Shown: positions 50,882 to 62,436, counted from the first letter of the stretch. The stretch: DNA of 64,000 bases from Gibbula magus (GCA_936450465.1 OW388299.1:43969548-44033547); one strand, 5' to 3'. Notes: a model not told the origin generated them from the sequence alone. Numbers and translations: made by a program.

Positions 50882-51679
50882 ATGAAAATAAATAATCTAA
50901 TATAAATGTTGTTTTATCATTTTAATAAAGTGAAAAAAGAATTGTATGACAACCTTAGTCTTATAATTTTATACACATGTAGGCCTAATTTGATGTTACA
51001 ATTATATAAGGCCTATGTTCAAATCTTGTTTTCAAATGAGTTATCTTTATAACGGAGAAATGAAATTTGATTTATTTTAATTGGATAATTTTGTGGCAAA
51101 TACTTTAAGTAATTTTTTTACCGGTAGTCAAATTTCAGTTGAGGCCATTCATTGCCAATGAAACTATATCAAACTAAAAATTTTGCGTAGTTCCCCTATC
51201 TTAGGATTCGTCAATATTTTATTGGATTCAGCTGTAATCAAAAGCACATCAACAATATATTAACGAATAGATAGACAAACTGAAAACTATTTTAAATGTC
51301 TTTTTTAGTAAACCGTAGGCCATAAAATCAATTTTAAATAATTTATTTTATGGTCTCTATAACGATAAGCCGAGATCCAAATAAGATAAGGAGCTAAACG
51401 TTACAATCATTCGTATGTTTCGTAATGATGATAAAGTCAATAGGTTTTAGGTATGTAAAAACGTCTTAACAATTTTCATTACTTTTTAAGGAAAAGCCTG
51501 TGTTGAAATTTTAATAATTTGTCACTAAACATACAGTAATTGTTAATTGATCATGGCACAGAGTTGTGTATGAGAAGCGCTTGTTTGGATTATATATATA
51601 CGTTAATATATATTTTTGAATATATTCTTTAAAGGAGGGTGACGTATATAGAGCCTATGAAATGTGCTCTTAATGTGAG

Positions 51680-52092
51680 ATATACAGAATCTCACCCAAG
51701 TGTCTTCTGATATCAAATATATCAACACGAGTTGATTAAAGTTACACATATCCGAGGCTTGCCGAGGATATTTCTACTTTAATCAACGAGTTGATATATT
51801 TGATATCAGAAGACACGAGGGTGAGATTCTATTTATCATCCAAAATCATTCTTTATTAGGTTTCATGACAATAGTGTACACCTCTGGGCACATCACTGCC
51901 ATTTGACTTCCAGTGCATTGTGACGTCATCATGATTAATGCGCTATAGCATTGTGATGTCATTACTCCATTATGTAAAATCATTGTGATGTCATGTAGTT
52001 GACGGTGACATGGCATTGTGCAAAATCGACTGTCAAAATGATATCTCCTAGGAGATATCGCTTGATCTCACACAAGCGATATCTCCCGTGAT
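51680..52092. mobile_element. GATATC/TGACGTCA hairpin element, family 6 copy A
   Basis: Hairpin 51690-51833 (arms contain GTCTTCTGATATCAAATATA and its complement, plus AACGAGTTGAT), TTCTATTTATCATCCAAAAT, several TTGTGACGTCAT or TTGTGATGTCAT sites, and a right end with GATATCTCCTAGGAGATATC, then GCTTGATCTCACACAAGCGA. Confidence 0.75.
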
Positions 52093-52560
52093 GATAAATA
52101 GAGAATCTCCCCCTCGTGTCTTCTGTTATCAAATATATCAACACGAGTTGATTAAAGTTACAAATATCCGAGGATATTTCTACTTTAATCAACGAGTGTG
52201 AGATTTTATTTATCATTCAAAATCATTCTTCAACAATTATTAGCAAAATAATGAACATATCTGCAACGCAAAACTGCTATTTGACTACTTCAGCAGTGAG
52301 CTCAGTGATGTCATAGCATTGTGACGTCATCAGCATTGTGGCATCATAGCATTGTTACGTCTTCAACTTTGTGACGTCATAATATTGTCAGCAGTGTTCT
52401 TAGTGATGTCAAAGCCTGTCAATAACTGGTGATGTAATAGGACTGTGACGATTTGATTGTTGCGATATCTACAATGTAGATATCGTTTGTAGATATCGCT
52501 TGATCTCACACAAGCGATATCTACTGTGGGAGCCAGTTTTGGATGATAAAAATCACTTTT
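52093..52560. mobile_element. Family 6 copy B, tandem to copy A
   Basis: Repeats the copy A plan in the same order: CTCGTGTCTTCTGTTATCAA, a shortened hairpin, TCTGCAACGCAAAACTGC, TTGTGACGTCATCAGCATTG, then GATATCGTTTGTAGATATCG and ACACAAGCGATATCTACTGT. Sequence is clearly diverged from copy A, so not a recent duplicate. A third, partial copy lies at 55230-55690. Confidence 0.7.
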
Positions 52561-52868
52561 CTCATGTGTTGTTTATAATATTAAAGAAGGGTATGACGTC
52601 ACCATAAATCACCATGACGTCGCTACCACACGTAATGTTTTGATGATCAGGCAGATATTACCATGGCATAGAAATTCTAATAACCGTAAATGATACAATT
52701 TATTGAGACCGAATCACTTTTCGTAACAAACACTCTATTTCCGGTCATTTCAGCATATACACATTCTTTTCATGGGGATTTTTCTCAAATTTATCCCCCA
52801 AAAAGTTTACTGAAACATTGACGTGGGGGACATGTTATCAACCTACTTGTGTTACATCTTACACCGCC

Positions 52869-53540
52869 ATGTACATAAAGTACCTAGGTACCTTCTTTGA
52901 CGATACATTAAATTGGAATAGCAACACTGAAGTTTTGTACAAAGAGAATAAACAGGAACTATATTGCAGGAGGAAATTAAGATCGTTTTATAAAAGGGGC
53001 AGTAGCACGTTTTTTCGCTCAAATAAGTTGATGAAATGTATTTGAAAAGTAATTTCACCAATAGTAAAACATCCTTCTCTCTTCGGAAAATAAAGTTTTA
53101 AATGAGTGAGCATGTTTCGGTAAAGCCATGGGAATCGTTTTTGTAATACAAAATAATAAATTGTGTTCACAATAAAATGGCAGCCATGCAATTTTGGCTT
53201 TATACGCAACATAGTTATTACCACTACAGATAATTGTTTTGTGTAAAAATAAGATGTTTTACCCTCTTAAGTTAATTTAAATGACATAAACTATCATTAT
53301 AAATGAGAAATTTGAAAAAATAAATTTTGCCAAAAAAACGTGCTACTGCCCCTTTAAAATCATTGCAAGTTTTCCTCAAAGTGTCTGGTCATTTGGCATA
53401 CAATTTTGGTATGCTTCTCTCAGTCTTCAGAATACAAACAAATTAATCAAGATTGTGGACATGCTCTTCCTTATGCATTCTCTTCCCGCAGAGGTTACAT
53501 CCTTAAGATTTACTATCCTAACCTCTGTTCTGGTTGGCCT
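52869..53540 (+). pseudogene. Non-LTR (LINE) reverse-transcriptase relic split by a TIR element
   Basis: Before the insert, codons from 52878 read KYLGTFFDDTLNWNSNTEVL then YCRRKLRSF (to 52992). After it, from about 53363, SVWSFGIQFWYASLSLQNTN then KLIKIVD. The YLG..D..L.W and LY.LRKL.SF pattern followed by F.....L....K..L.KIV is the C-terminal thumb-like end common to LINE reverse transcriptases. Only this tail is left; the catalytic core is absent and the reading frame is lost soon after. Broken, not functional. Confidence 0.7.
52993..53358. mobile_element. GGGGCAGTAGCACG-family TIR element inserted in the LINE relic
   Basis: AAAAGGGGCAGTAGCACGTT to ACGTGCTACTGCCCCTTTAA, complete with AAAATGGCAGCCATGCAATT and AAGATGTTTTACCCTCTTAA. 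Its ends fall exactly where the reverse-transcriptase homology breaks off and resumes. Confidence 0.88.
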
Positions 53541-53581
53541 CAATCTAAATAAATTCAGATCGACTGTCCTATATCATCAAC

Positions 53582-53801
53582 CTGGGCTCCGTTCCATAAC
53601 AGCGAGCGCTTATAATCGCTCATTGATTGCTCAATCTAGCGCTCAAGTAGCGCTCATTCTCTCTTGAACGACACAGTGCAAAACCTCAAAGTTTGCTCGC
53701 CTTGCTACGCAGCGGTACATTGAGCAATCGCGTTCAAGAGAGGTTTAAAAGTAATCGCTCATTGAGCGATTACTTTGAAACCTCTCTTGAACATGGCCCT
53801 G
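53582..53801. mobile_element. 220-bp foldback element, copy 2, reverse orientation
   Basis: CTGGGCTCCGTTCCATAACA to CTCTCTTGAACATGGCCCTG: the complement of 49174-49393. The internal hairpin AGTAATCGCTCATTGAGCGA is clearer here. Confidence 0.8.
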
Positions 53802-53884
53802 ATCACAGATGAAGTTTAGCGCAAATATGTTGCGCAACAGAGATGTTGCGCAACATATTTGCGCTAAACTTCACCTGTGACCGA
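53801..53884. repeat. Perfect palindrome adjoining the 220-bp element
   Basis: GAAGTTTAGCGCAAATATGT, then TGCGCAAC, is followed after 6 nt by its exact complement: 28-bp arms, with imperfect extension through GATCACAGAT / ACCTGTGACC. It starts at the last base of 53582-53801, so one may have inserted next to the other. Confidence 0.85.
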
Positions 53885-55229
53885 ATATACCTGTTGATCT
53901 AAATTTATTTTGATTGGGTTGACCTGAATATTTAGACTCGGGCCAAATTCACTAGCTGGGAAAAGGGGGACCTAATACTGTTTCACTTCTACTGTTTCAC
54001 GGATCTTATAGCGGCCGTGTCGACCGAGTGACTTCAAAGATCTAGGCATTTGACTCTTAATGGTCTTGCTAATTGGCATATGTCTTTCGAATATGTCTGA
54101 TGTAAATAACACAAGTTTTTGGTAAAGATCTGTCTCTGATTTGGTCTTCTTTATTTATCACCATGTTTATGATCAATTGTTTCACAAAATCAAATAGCAT
54201 ATTTCGAGGAAAACGCATTAAACGAGAAAACGTTTATCTTACATTTATTTGATCGTTATGACGTGTCATTGGCAAATGTTACTTTTACAACGGCGTCGCT
54301 GATTGCACAACTAGATTCAATTGCAACCAATCAGGACACTCCATTTCTTCCCTCGGATTCATGGCATGTAGAACAGAGGAAATCTGAAGGTTAGGATAGG
54401 AAATCCTTCTTAACCTCTGTGGGAAGAGAATGACGCTCGGAAGATCCTTTCGGAGCCATCACACATCTTACACTCGGATTATTCAATTCTACCATTTGGA
54501 AAACGTTTTCATGTGCCTTCTCATAAGTCAAACATAACTTTGAAATCGTTTGTACATTTAAGTATTTTAATTCTCGAGTCAGGCAACAAACGCCAATACT
54601 GACTTCACCAATATATGATCCACTCGGCCATCAGACCTCGACAATAATTTGAATTATATTAGATAGTGTGATCTCAGATATAAGATGTTACATTTGTTCA
54701 TTATCTAAAAGCCATATATTTCTAACATGTTGAAAATGAGGACAATTTCAACGAATCACATTTTTCACTGAATCCTTTTATCAAACGGACCATTAAAACG
54801 GAACAGATTCCTGTGTCCTACATTAACTTCTTGTCACTCAAGGATATTGAAACTACGTTATATTGGTGAGATGGTAAATATTTACATGCCAAATCATTGT
54901 ATGGGACCAATAGGGTAACTTCCTCAGCAAGTAATTACTTGCGCAGCCTCCATCATCGTCTACCATATTTCCTCGAATGCAACCCCGGGTTTCTATTTCG
55001 TTCAGCGCCCTTATCCCCGGGTTAATGGTGACATATGGCATGTATCAGTTACAATAAATCCGTATTATCGCTGAGCGATAAAACGTTATTCTGCTCTGTG
55101 AAATAACACGTTCAATCATATGACGTCACATTCACAACATGATGACGTCATAGAAGGACTTTGATAAAGTAAGGCAATCTTGGTATAAAATAAACGTCGT
55201 TTAGGAACTATGCATGATGAGTTAAATCT

Positions 55230-55690
55230 AATAAATAAAATATTTGACATCTCTCGTCGAATACCATGTATATCTCATCTCGCGAAGTGTAACTTGATAT
55301 TTAGTATTACTTCACTCGATGAGATATACATGATATTCGACGAAACATGTCACATATCCTGTACATATAGAGAAAAAGTGTCTATATCAATATCCGAGGC
55401 TTGCCGAGAGCCCCAGGCTATTTTTATTTTAATGAACGAGTGTTGATATCAGATTTATCAACCAAAATCATTCTTCAACAATAATTAGCAAAATTATGAA
55501 CATACCTGAAACACAAAACTGCCATTTAGTTCTTCAACTGTAATCTCAGAAAGGTCGTGGCATTGTTAGCATTGTTCTCAGTGATGTCAGAGCCTTGTGA
55601 TGTCATTCACTGATGATATAATATGATAATGGCGATTTGATTGGAGCGATATCTCCTGTGGGAGTCAGTTTTGGATGATAGATATGTAGT
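55230..55690. mobile_element. Family 6-like hairpin element, copy C
   Basis: Hairpin 55256-55346 (CGAATACCATGTATATCTCA and its complement), TATCCGAGGCTTGCCGAGAG, CAACCAAAATCATTCTTCAA, GCGATATCTCCTGTGGGAGT, TTTTGGATGATA. The hairpin differs from copies A and B while the 3' half matches, another case of hairpin exchange. Confidence 0.65.
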
Positions 55691-57471
55691 GTCTCCAAGA
55701 GGAATAAATACGTTTGCGGGCAAAATAAAGTATAGTACAACAATGCAAGATATTTTAATCAACGAGTGACGGACACAAGTGAAACATGGTTACGCAATGT
55801 CTCTAAAAGCAAACTAACTAAACTTAATTCATATTTTTGTTAACATTACCCGTTCATATTTCTGAAAAACGCGGTTTCTCGTTGTTTTAGTAACCAGGCG
55901 AAATAGGAGAGTGAAACATGGCTTTCTGGCTTGTTTTATGACATCATACAGCAAAAGTTCGTCATCGACCAAGAAGGTACATATGCCGACAACATCTTAT
56001 ACTCACATAGTATCCACATGTCGTAAACAAATTACCATAATTACCAAACATTATGTCAAAAAGACGCTCAGATATAGAATTTTCATCACCCAATGTGCGG
56101 TTGAACAGATATAGCGACTTTATTCAACGAAAATAGTTTGTGTTTGACTCTGTTGAAAATAAGATATACCCCGGTACTTTCTTTTACCCGTGAGTATATA
56201 TATATATAAATTCAGTATGTTTTAAATTATATATATAGATATATAGAGAGATAATTGAAACTGGCCAAATACTATTTGATAAGTCAGCGAAACAAAAACG
56301 CTAGCAATCCCGAGGAGCTGGAATTTTGTTTCCTTCCTTATTGCAGAAATTCATTTTAAAAGGAACACTTTGCCTTTCATGTTGTAAAATTATGATTATG
56401 TTATCTAAATCCGCCAGATGCCTAACAGTATCACACTTAGGCTCTGAAAAAGTGTTTATTCTGAAAATACAGTCTGGGGTGAAAAGTTGTCCCCACACTG
56501 GGATTTCCCATTGACTTACATGTTAATTAACCTTTGCAAGAATATTTTTCATAATTTAAGTTTAAGTCAAATTGTTGTAAAATTTAAGAAACATCTTTGA
56601 AATTATATTAGCTGTGCATCTGTAATTTAGTTCATCTTTATGTTGATCACTCATCAAATGACATCTGACTGAAGAACGTATACAAGTTCATGTACCAATG
56701 TCCCATTGGCCGCCATGTTAAATTATTGACGTATGATGTATATGCTTTGCTTATATGAAGACAATTTTTTTGACACTCAACAGAAACTAACATGGAAATT
56801 ATGTGTATGTAGCTGAAGTGATTTCCAATCTTTTGGTGTATATTTGATAACCAAATTACATACAGTTTAATTATGCAAATTATTCTTGCAACGGTTAATT
56901 AACACGTAAGTCCCTGGAAAATGCCAGGGTGGGGAATAACTTTTGGTTCCTGGGTGTATCACGATTTTATCAAATATTGAAAAGGAGACTGTTAGAAATT
57001 AGATTTTCATTTAGATCCTTTTCAATGTATTTTTAAATATTATTGTTCAGAGTCTAAGTGTTGGACTAGGTCTAGCTAACTCTGCCCCCGAACTCCTCAT
57101 CCACTCACGAGACGTTACAAAAATCATAGATGATATTATCGTGACGTCTAGACTGTTCCCAAATTTATCATTGTGAATAAATAAAAGGAAAATAAATCGC
57201 GATCTGAAGAAGTGAAATCCTCCATAAATATTTGGTAGCGATTCATAGAACGGCGAAAATTAAACAAATTTCTTACTTCGTTTAGTTTAATCCATATAAT
57301 GAACATAACAACATAGAAACATATATATATGATAGTTATTGGAATTTATATATCAAATAGGCCTACCAGTTTTATTTAATCTCGTTCCATAGGTAAAGTG
57401 ATATTTCACAAGTGGCGCAGTCGTGTCACAAGATTACATAAACTGGTAGGGACAAAATTCAGTATGTTTTA

Positions 57472-57837
57472 AAGTTTATTACCCATATGGTTGAAAATAA
57501 CTATTGATATGAGCACATGTGCACATATCACGTTTGCCTAGCAACCATTTCACCGCGACCTTCCGTATTTTGTCGTCTGTGACGTCATACAACGATTGTT
57601 CGTGACGTCACTGTAGCTTGCCTTCGCAAGTGAAGTGGGCCGTTTCCTGGCTATTTTACGCGAAGCAGACGGAATAAAATGGGTAATAAAGAACTTCTAA
57701 CGTTCGAAAGTGTGTCATATGACTTTTACGAAACTCGTGCAAATTTTTGTATAACCCTCGCTCTCGCTCGGTCAATACAAACATTCACACTCGTTTCGTA
57801 AAAGTCATATGACACACTTCCTCGGGTAATAATATAT
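57472..57837. mobile_element. TGACGTCA hairpin element, family 1 copy B
   Basis: Matches 19640-20026 in the same orientation: TTATTACCCATATGGTTGAA, two TGACGTCA sites at about 57580 and 57603, hairpin arms GTGTCATATGACTTTTACGA and complement, GGTAATAATATATA. The hairpin is better preserved here. Confidence 0.8.
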
Positions 57838-57949
57838 ATATATATATATAATTATATCAATAATGAATGTGCTATCAACAGTACTGTTTCACACCAAAGT
57901 TACTCTAGCTTACATTATTCAAAGTAGTCCAGGGTACTGTTCAGTGACG

Positions 57950-58068
57950 ATATATTATATCGTAAAGTGTCAGTGAAAGTATCAGATATCTTCACCGTAG
58001 TTGTTGAAAGTTTATTTCACTGATAAATCCAAAAATCTCATTACTCGATATAATATCAAAATATGCAT
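57950..58068. mobile_element. Family 2 hairpin element, end fragment
   Basis: ATATTATATCGTAAAGTGTC, AGTTTATTTCACTGATAAAT and ATTACTCGATATAATATCAA resemble the terminal part of 44110-44520. The core with TGACGTCA is missing. Confidence 0.45.
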
Positions 58069-58377
58069 GGTTTATTCTATCCTGAACAATGTACAACCAC
58101 TGCATCACACACAATATTTGATGACATGACATTTTATAATACACATTTGATTGCATTTTGACAGACTTCCACGTCAACACGTTTAACTATCTGCATGCCA
58201 TAAGCAACCCATGTCGCCCAACAAATACATGTAGGCCTACCTATCTATAAATAATTCAGTTAACACGAAATTGAGATAAAACCATTCGCAGTCTTACTCT
58301 ATATACATATCACTACCTAGAAAGAAAATGTACATCTTATGAGCAATAACCATATTATAGATAACATGTCTATATAC

Positions 58378-58460
58378 GAATTAATACGGGTAAATATATT
58401 TTTACTTTTATTAATTAAAAACGGGTAAATATATTTTTACTTTTATTAATTAAAAATGGG
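58378..58460. repeat. Local tandem duplication, about 35 bp, two copies
   Basis: ACGGGTAAATATATTTTTAC, then TTTTATTAATTAAAA, occurs at 58386 and 58421 back to back, almost without change. Confidence 0.8.
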
Positions 58461-58851
58461 AAATCTCTAATGAGATTATATGAAGTCCCTGATATAAATG
58501 ACGAATATTTGTGTGACAAGCATCAGGTAAACAATGTCAACAATCCAGAATGACTGATTATAATTACGAATGGCACAGTTCACGTCAAGTTCACTGAAGA
58601 TAAAGGTAACCAAGAACGAGTTATCTCCCTTGACAGACGCAGTCCCGACAAGAAATCGAAACTTTATGGATTTAGCTTAAACTTCCTTGTCTTCCGTCAC
58701 ATGATAACAAACACGGATGTATATCTAGAGCATTTTGACCATCAGTGATATAAGTTTGCAGTTGAAAGTCACTTTGTAGACTTGTGCAGACGACTGGCAC
58801 CGAGCTGTTTACTAGTTCAGCAAAGTAAACAACATCACGACAAGGAACAGC

Positions 58852-58948
58852 ATGAAGGCTCTGTGGCTGCTTGTGGCGTTGTTTGCTGTTGCGATCGCTG
58901 TGAACCCAGGGTTTAAGACAAGAATAACACAGAAAGGACTCGACTATG
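58852..58948 (+). CDS. BPI/LBP-family protein, exon 1 (signal peptide and N-terminus)
   Basis: 97 nt from the ATG to donor GTATAA, phase 1, 32 complete codons. The protein starts MKALWLLVALFAVAIA, a typical signal peptide with likely cleavage after AIA, followed by VNPGFKTRITQKGLDY. This is the signature start of bactericidal/permeability-increasing and LPS-binding proteins (vertebrate forms have NPG..VRI(S/T)QKGL.YA). Family members are secreted and bind lipopolysaccharide; an innate-immune role here is inferred from the family. A TATA-like ATATAAG occurs about 100 bp upstream. Confidence 0.88.
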
Positions 58949-60530
58949 GTATAAATTAATTTATTCATTTATTACTAATTTCATTCATTGGGTAAATCAT
59001 TTCTAAATTCATATGTTCAACTAGACTTAAATTTAGTCTCTTGAGTGTTTAAAAAATAAAATTGAATATAGCTCGATTTTATTTAAAAAAAATATACTTA
59101 TGTAATTTTTCCATTCATCTGTTCATTAGACTAATATTTAAAACATGAAATATTGAACATGATCTTGTGTATTCAGTCAGCAACTAAATGTTTTATGAAA
59201 CTCTACATAAAGTATTATTAATGATACAGATAGGTCTATAATATTAATTCTTTAATTCCTCGTCTTTACTAGCAAAATATACTAATGTCATTTATCCATT
59301 CATTTTATGATACAACTAGACTGGTCAATATTCACAAAAAAATTAATTATTTTATTATTCACCAGCTGTAGACTTGCTAAATTAAATTCTAGACTGTGTT
59401 AAAGGCTGATTAACAACACAATCAATTTTTTTTCTTTTTAAATCATGACTAAACAAATTATAATGACATTGTACCATTACTTTCTTTAACATTTTCTATT
59501 TATTTTATGTATCAATCAATGAATTTATTCATTCATATATTCATGATTCATCTATCATTTTTTTCTTCTTTCCCTCGTTTTGTTACATAATATTTGTAGC
59601 TGTTATTCATTTATTTATTCTATCTACTCTTTGTTCCTGCAAACAAATATAAATTTATTAATTTTTACTTGCAATAACTTAAAAATCAAAAATTAATATT
59701 CATCCAGTCAATGTTTCATTCCTTTCTACTTTCACTTTTCCTTTCTACTTGCTTTTCCTGCATTTATTCCATTGGTCAATAAAAATTTATTCATTTAAAG
59801 GTACATCCATTGAGTTTAATAAAACTCAACATATGTGCTGTTTACAGTGCAAATAAATTATCTCAGCTTGTATATTCATCCTCAATCGCCAAATATATCA
59901 TAATTACTAGTTTCCAATTAAAATCAAGTAACATCATTATGCATGTGCAGAAACCGAAACTACACATCCCATTTACATGCACAGTAGTTATATGACCTAT
60001 TAAACATGATCAACCCAAATATATCAGTTTGTCTGTTATAAATGAGATTCCAAAATTAAGTTTGACTCATTGGCGCGCCACACAGGGTACATTGTCCGGT
60101 TTTCGATCAGAAATCACTACTTTTACCTTCATATCGTCATTATACTAAGTTGACTAAGATCAAAATGGTAGTTTTCGGTAACAGTCGGCACTTCCCGATA
60201 AAGTAACACCATTTATAATGTTTGGAATATGTGACCCCCAACAACACAATGGATGGACCTTTAAAGTTTCTATTATTTTCTACAGATCCTCTTTTAAAAG
60301 AACTTTTTTAAAAACATACTGGAGTTGCTGATACTTGAAAAAAACTATAAACCAAATTAAAGTTCTACTTTGGTTTTCAAAATGCAATTAACAATGCTGA
60401 TCCAGATTCTGCTTTCTTTGACGTCTTTTGAGTATTAAGCCTATATTCATTTCTGTATATTAGACTTTACATTACTTAGTGTTAGCGTCATTTAGTTCTT
60501 TAGCCTGTCTCACAATCGTTTATTTATTAT

Positions 60531-60960
60531 TATGTCTCCCGAAATTTCTTTCGGGAGACATAATGTTTTCGCCTCTGTCCGTTATTCCGTCATTCCGTTA
60601 TTCCGTTATTCCATTATTCCGAAATGCTTTCTTTTCCGGGCCATATCTCAAAAACTGTTCAATATTTTTTCAAGAAACTTGGTATGTGGTTAGATCTAGT
60701 GGTGGAGTGGTGCCTTTTGCTATTTTGGTTATTCTGAATTTTTTTTTTTTCTGGTTTCCATGGAAACAATTTGAACTTAGTGCATATTAAGGGTAGGGAC
60801 CTTTTCCGGCCTCTATCTCCAAAACCGTTCAATATTTTTTCACCAAACTTTGTATTTGCTTAGACCTAGTAATAGAGTGGTGCCTTTTACTACTTTGGCT
60901 ATTCTGATTTTTCTATTTTTACTGGTTTCCAATAACCCTAAGCAAAAGCATTGAAAAGTT
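60531..60960. repeat. Palindrome plus TTCCGTTA tandem and a two-copy duplication
   Basis: TGTCTCCCGAAATTTCTTTC, then GGGAGACA, is a near-perfect palindrome, followed by six ATTCCG/ATTCCA units. Then two diverged copies of TTTTCCGGGCCATATCTCAA, AACTGTTCAATATTTTTTCA and TGGTGCCTTTTGCTATTTTG (60638 and 60800). Confidence 0.75.
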
Positions 60961-61385
60961 GTAGAAACTCCAAGTTATATCAATATCTAATAAATAAATC
61001 TTGCTTTATTTTCTTTTAAAAACTTTTCTGACTCTGACTCATTGGTCTGTGTACCTCCACGTAAAAATATTCCTTAAGCTCAGTTATAATAAATCAGTCT
61101 AGACCTTAAGGTAACAGAATCTTCTTCCTTGTTCATAAGGTCAAAGGTTAAAGAGGAAAAGTCAAGGACTAATGCATAACTTCCTCATTTGGTCCGTCTT
61201 GATTCCTATAAGTGGAATACACTGATAACAGTTTGTAGTGTCTTCATCGGCTCACTTCATTATACAGGATAGCAGCAGGTTAGACTAACATTTAGTCTCA
61301 GAAATATTTTTTTTCTTACCAGCAACATTTTACAAACAATTCAAATAGATATACCAAATGGAGCCCTAAAGATGCCTTAATTTCT

Positions 61386-61738
61386 GAGCTGAGTAATCTA
61401 GACTTGCTATAATTTTCTAGACTGGGTTGGTCGTCAATTGAATATTTTGCTCTAGGGTCTGGATGACAGACTAGAGCTGAGTAATCTAGACTTGCTATAA
61501 TTTTCTAGACTGGGTTGGTCGTCAATTGAATATTTTGCTCTAGGGTCTGGATGACAGACTAGAGCTGAGTAATCTAGACTTGCTATAATTTTCTAGACTG
61601 GGTTGGTCGTCAATTGAATATTTTGCTCTAGGGTCTGGATGACAGACTAGAGCTGAGTAATCTAGACTTGCTATAATTTTCTAGACTGGGTTGGTCGTCA
61701 ATTGAATATTTTGCTCTAGGGTCTGGATGACAGACTAC
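61386..61738. repeat. 88-bp tandem array, four near-identical copies
   Basis: Unit begins GAGCTGAGTAATCTAGACTT at 61386, 61474, 61562 and 61650: spacing exactly 88 each time. I see no differences between complete units beyond the junctions. The unit includes TCTAGACTGGGTTGGTCGTC and TCTGGATGACAGACTA. Confidence 0.95.
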
Positions 61739-62204
61739 AGCGGGGCGATGCCACCTGCAACACGACATCGACTTAGTCAAGTCACCCGGTTTATTCTGAA
61801 GCACTTCACGTGATGCACGTACAGCCTGCATGCACGGAGATACTATAAGAAGGACAACTGATAATATTACTCAGTCTAGTATACAACACAGTTCATTAAT
61901 TTGCGAGGCTGTTTATACTAGTCTATGCAATGTATGCCGTATGGTGCACTGGGCTCTTAATCAAGTACAGCAATTAACCCCACCCCAACAAAAAAAACCC
62001 AAAAAAAACTTGTCTCTCCCATGTTGTTATTGCCCTTTCTGTTCTCTATCACATCTTTTGTTATATTTTCTTTCAAAATTTTGTCATTTTCATTGACAAT
62101 CATCTAAAACAATCATATCTATTCATTTTTGGTTTTAAACTGATTTATTCATACATGTAATTATTTATAAGTGATAATGAAATTATGAACTTTTTGTGTT
62201 TCAG

Positions 62205-62304
62205 CAAATAAGGTTGCAATGCTGGCACTATCCAAACAGATACGTTCCTTGAAGATACCGAACCAATCTGGAAAATCAGGCAAAATTTCATATGACCTTA
62301 AAAA
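62205..62304 (+). CDS. BPI/LBP-family protein, exon 2
   Basis: 100 nt, acceptor TTGTGTTTCAG, donor GTAAGA, completing an Ala codon split with exon 1 and ending in phase 2. Codes ANKVAMLALSKQIRSLKIPN, then QSGKSGKISYDLK, aligning with the vertebrate sequence after QKGLDYA (ALxKxLxxIKIPD). The basic, lysine-rich stretch lies where the LPS-binding N-terminal barrel starts. 65 codons of an expected 450-500 are in the window; the rest lies to the right. Confidence 0.88.
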
Positions 62305-62436
62305 GTAAGATATCAACCCTTTTTCACACTTTTTAGCTCATTAAGTGGCTGTTCCATTTATGGATCTTAGTCTTAACATCAGTTGTAAACCCATATTTTC
62401 ACAAAAGCTAAGATGAATCTATTGGTTGCGATTTAT

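Larger units (their letters stand above)
50090..58851. other. Intergenic region between the two divergent genes
   Basis: No coding exon recognised apart from a reverse-transcriptase relic (52869-53540). Holds the palindrome at 50771-50881, hairpin elements (51680-52560, 55230-55700, 57472-57837, 57950-58065), TIR elements and (TA)n runs. Both genes read away from it, so both promoters should lie at its ends. About 50900-51650, 53900-55060 and 55800-57400 show nothing specific. Confidence 0.6.
58949..62204 (+). other. Intron 1 of the BPI/LBP gene
   Basis: 3.3 kb, very AT-rich. Holds a TTCCG-rich repeat unit (60531-60960) and the 88-bp array (61386-61738). No other exon or RNA gene seen at 58960-60530 or 60970-61380. 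Confidence 0.75.
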
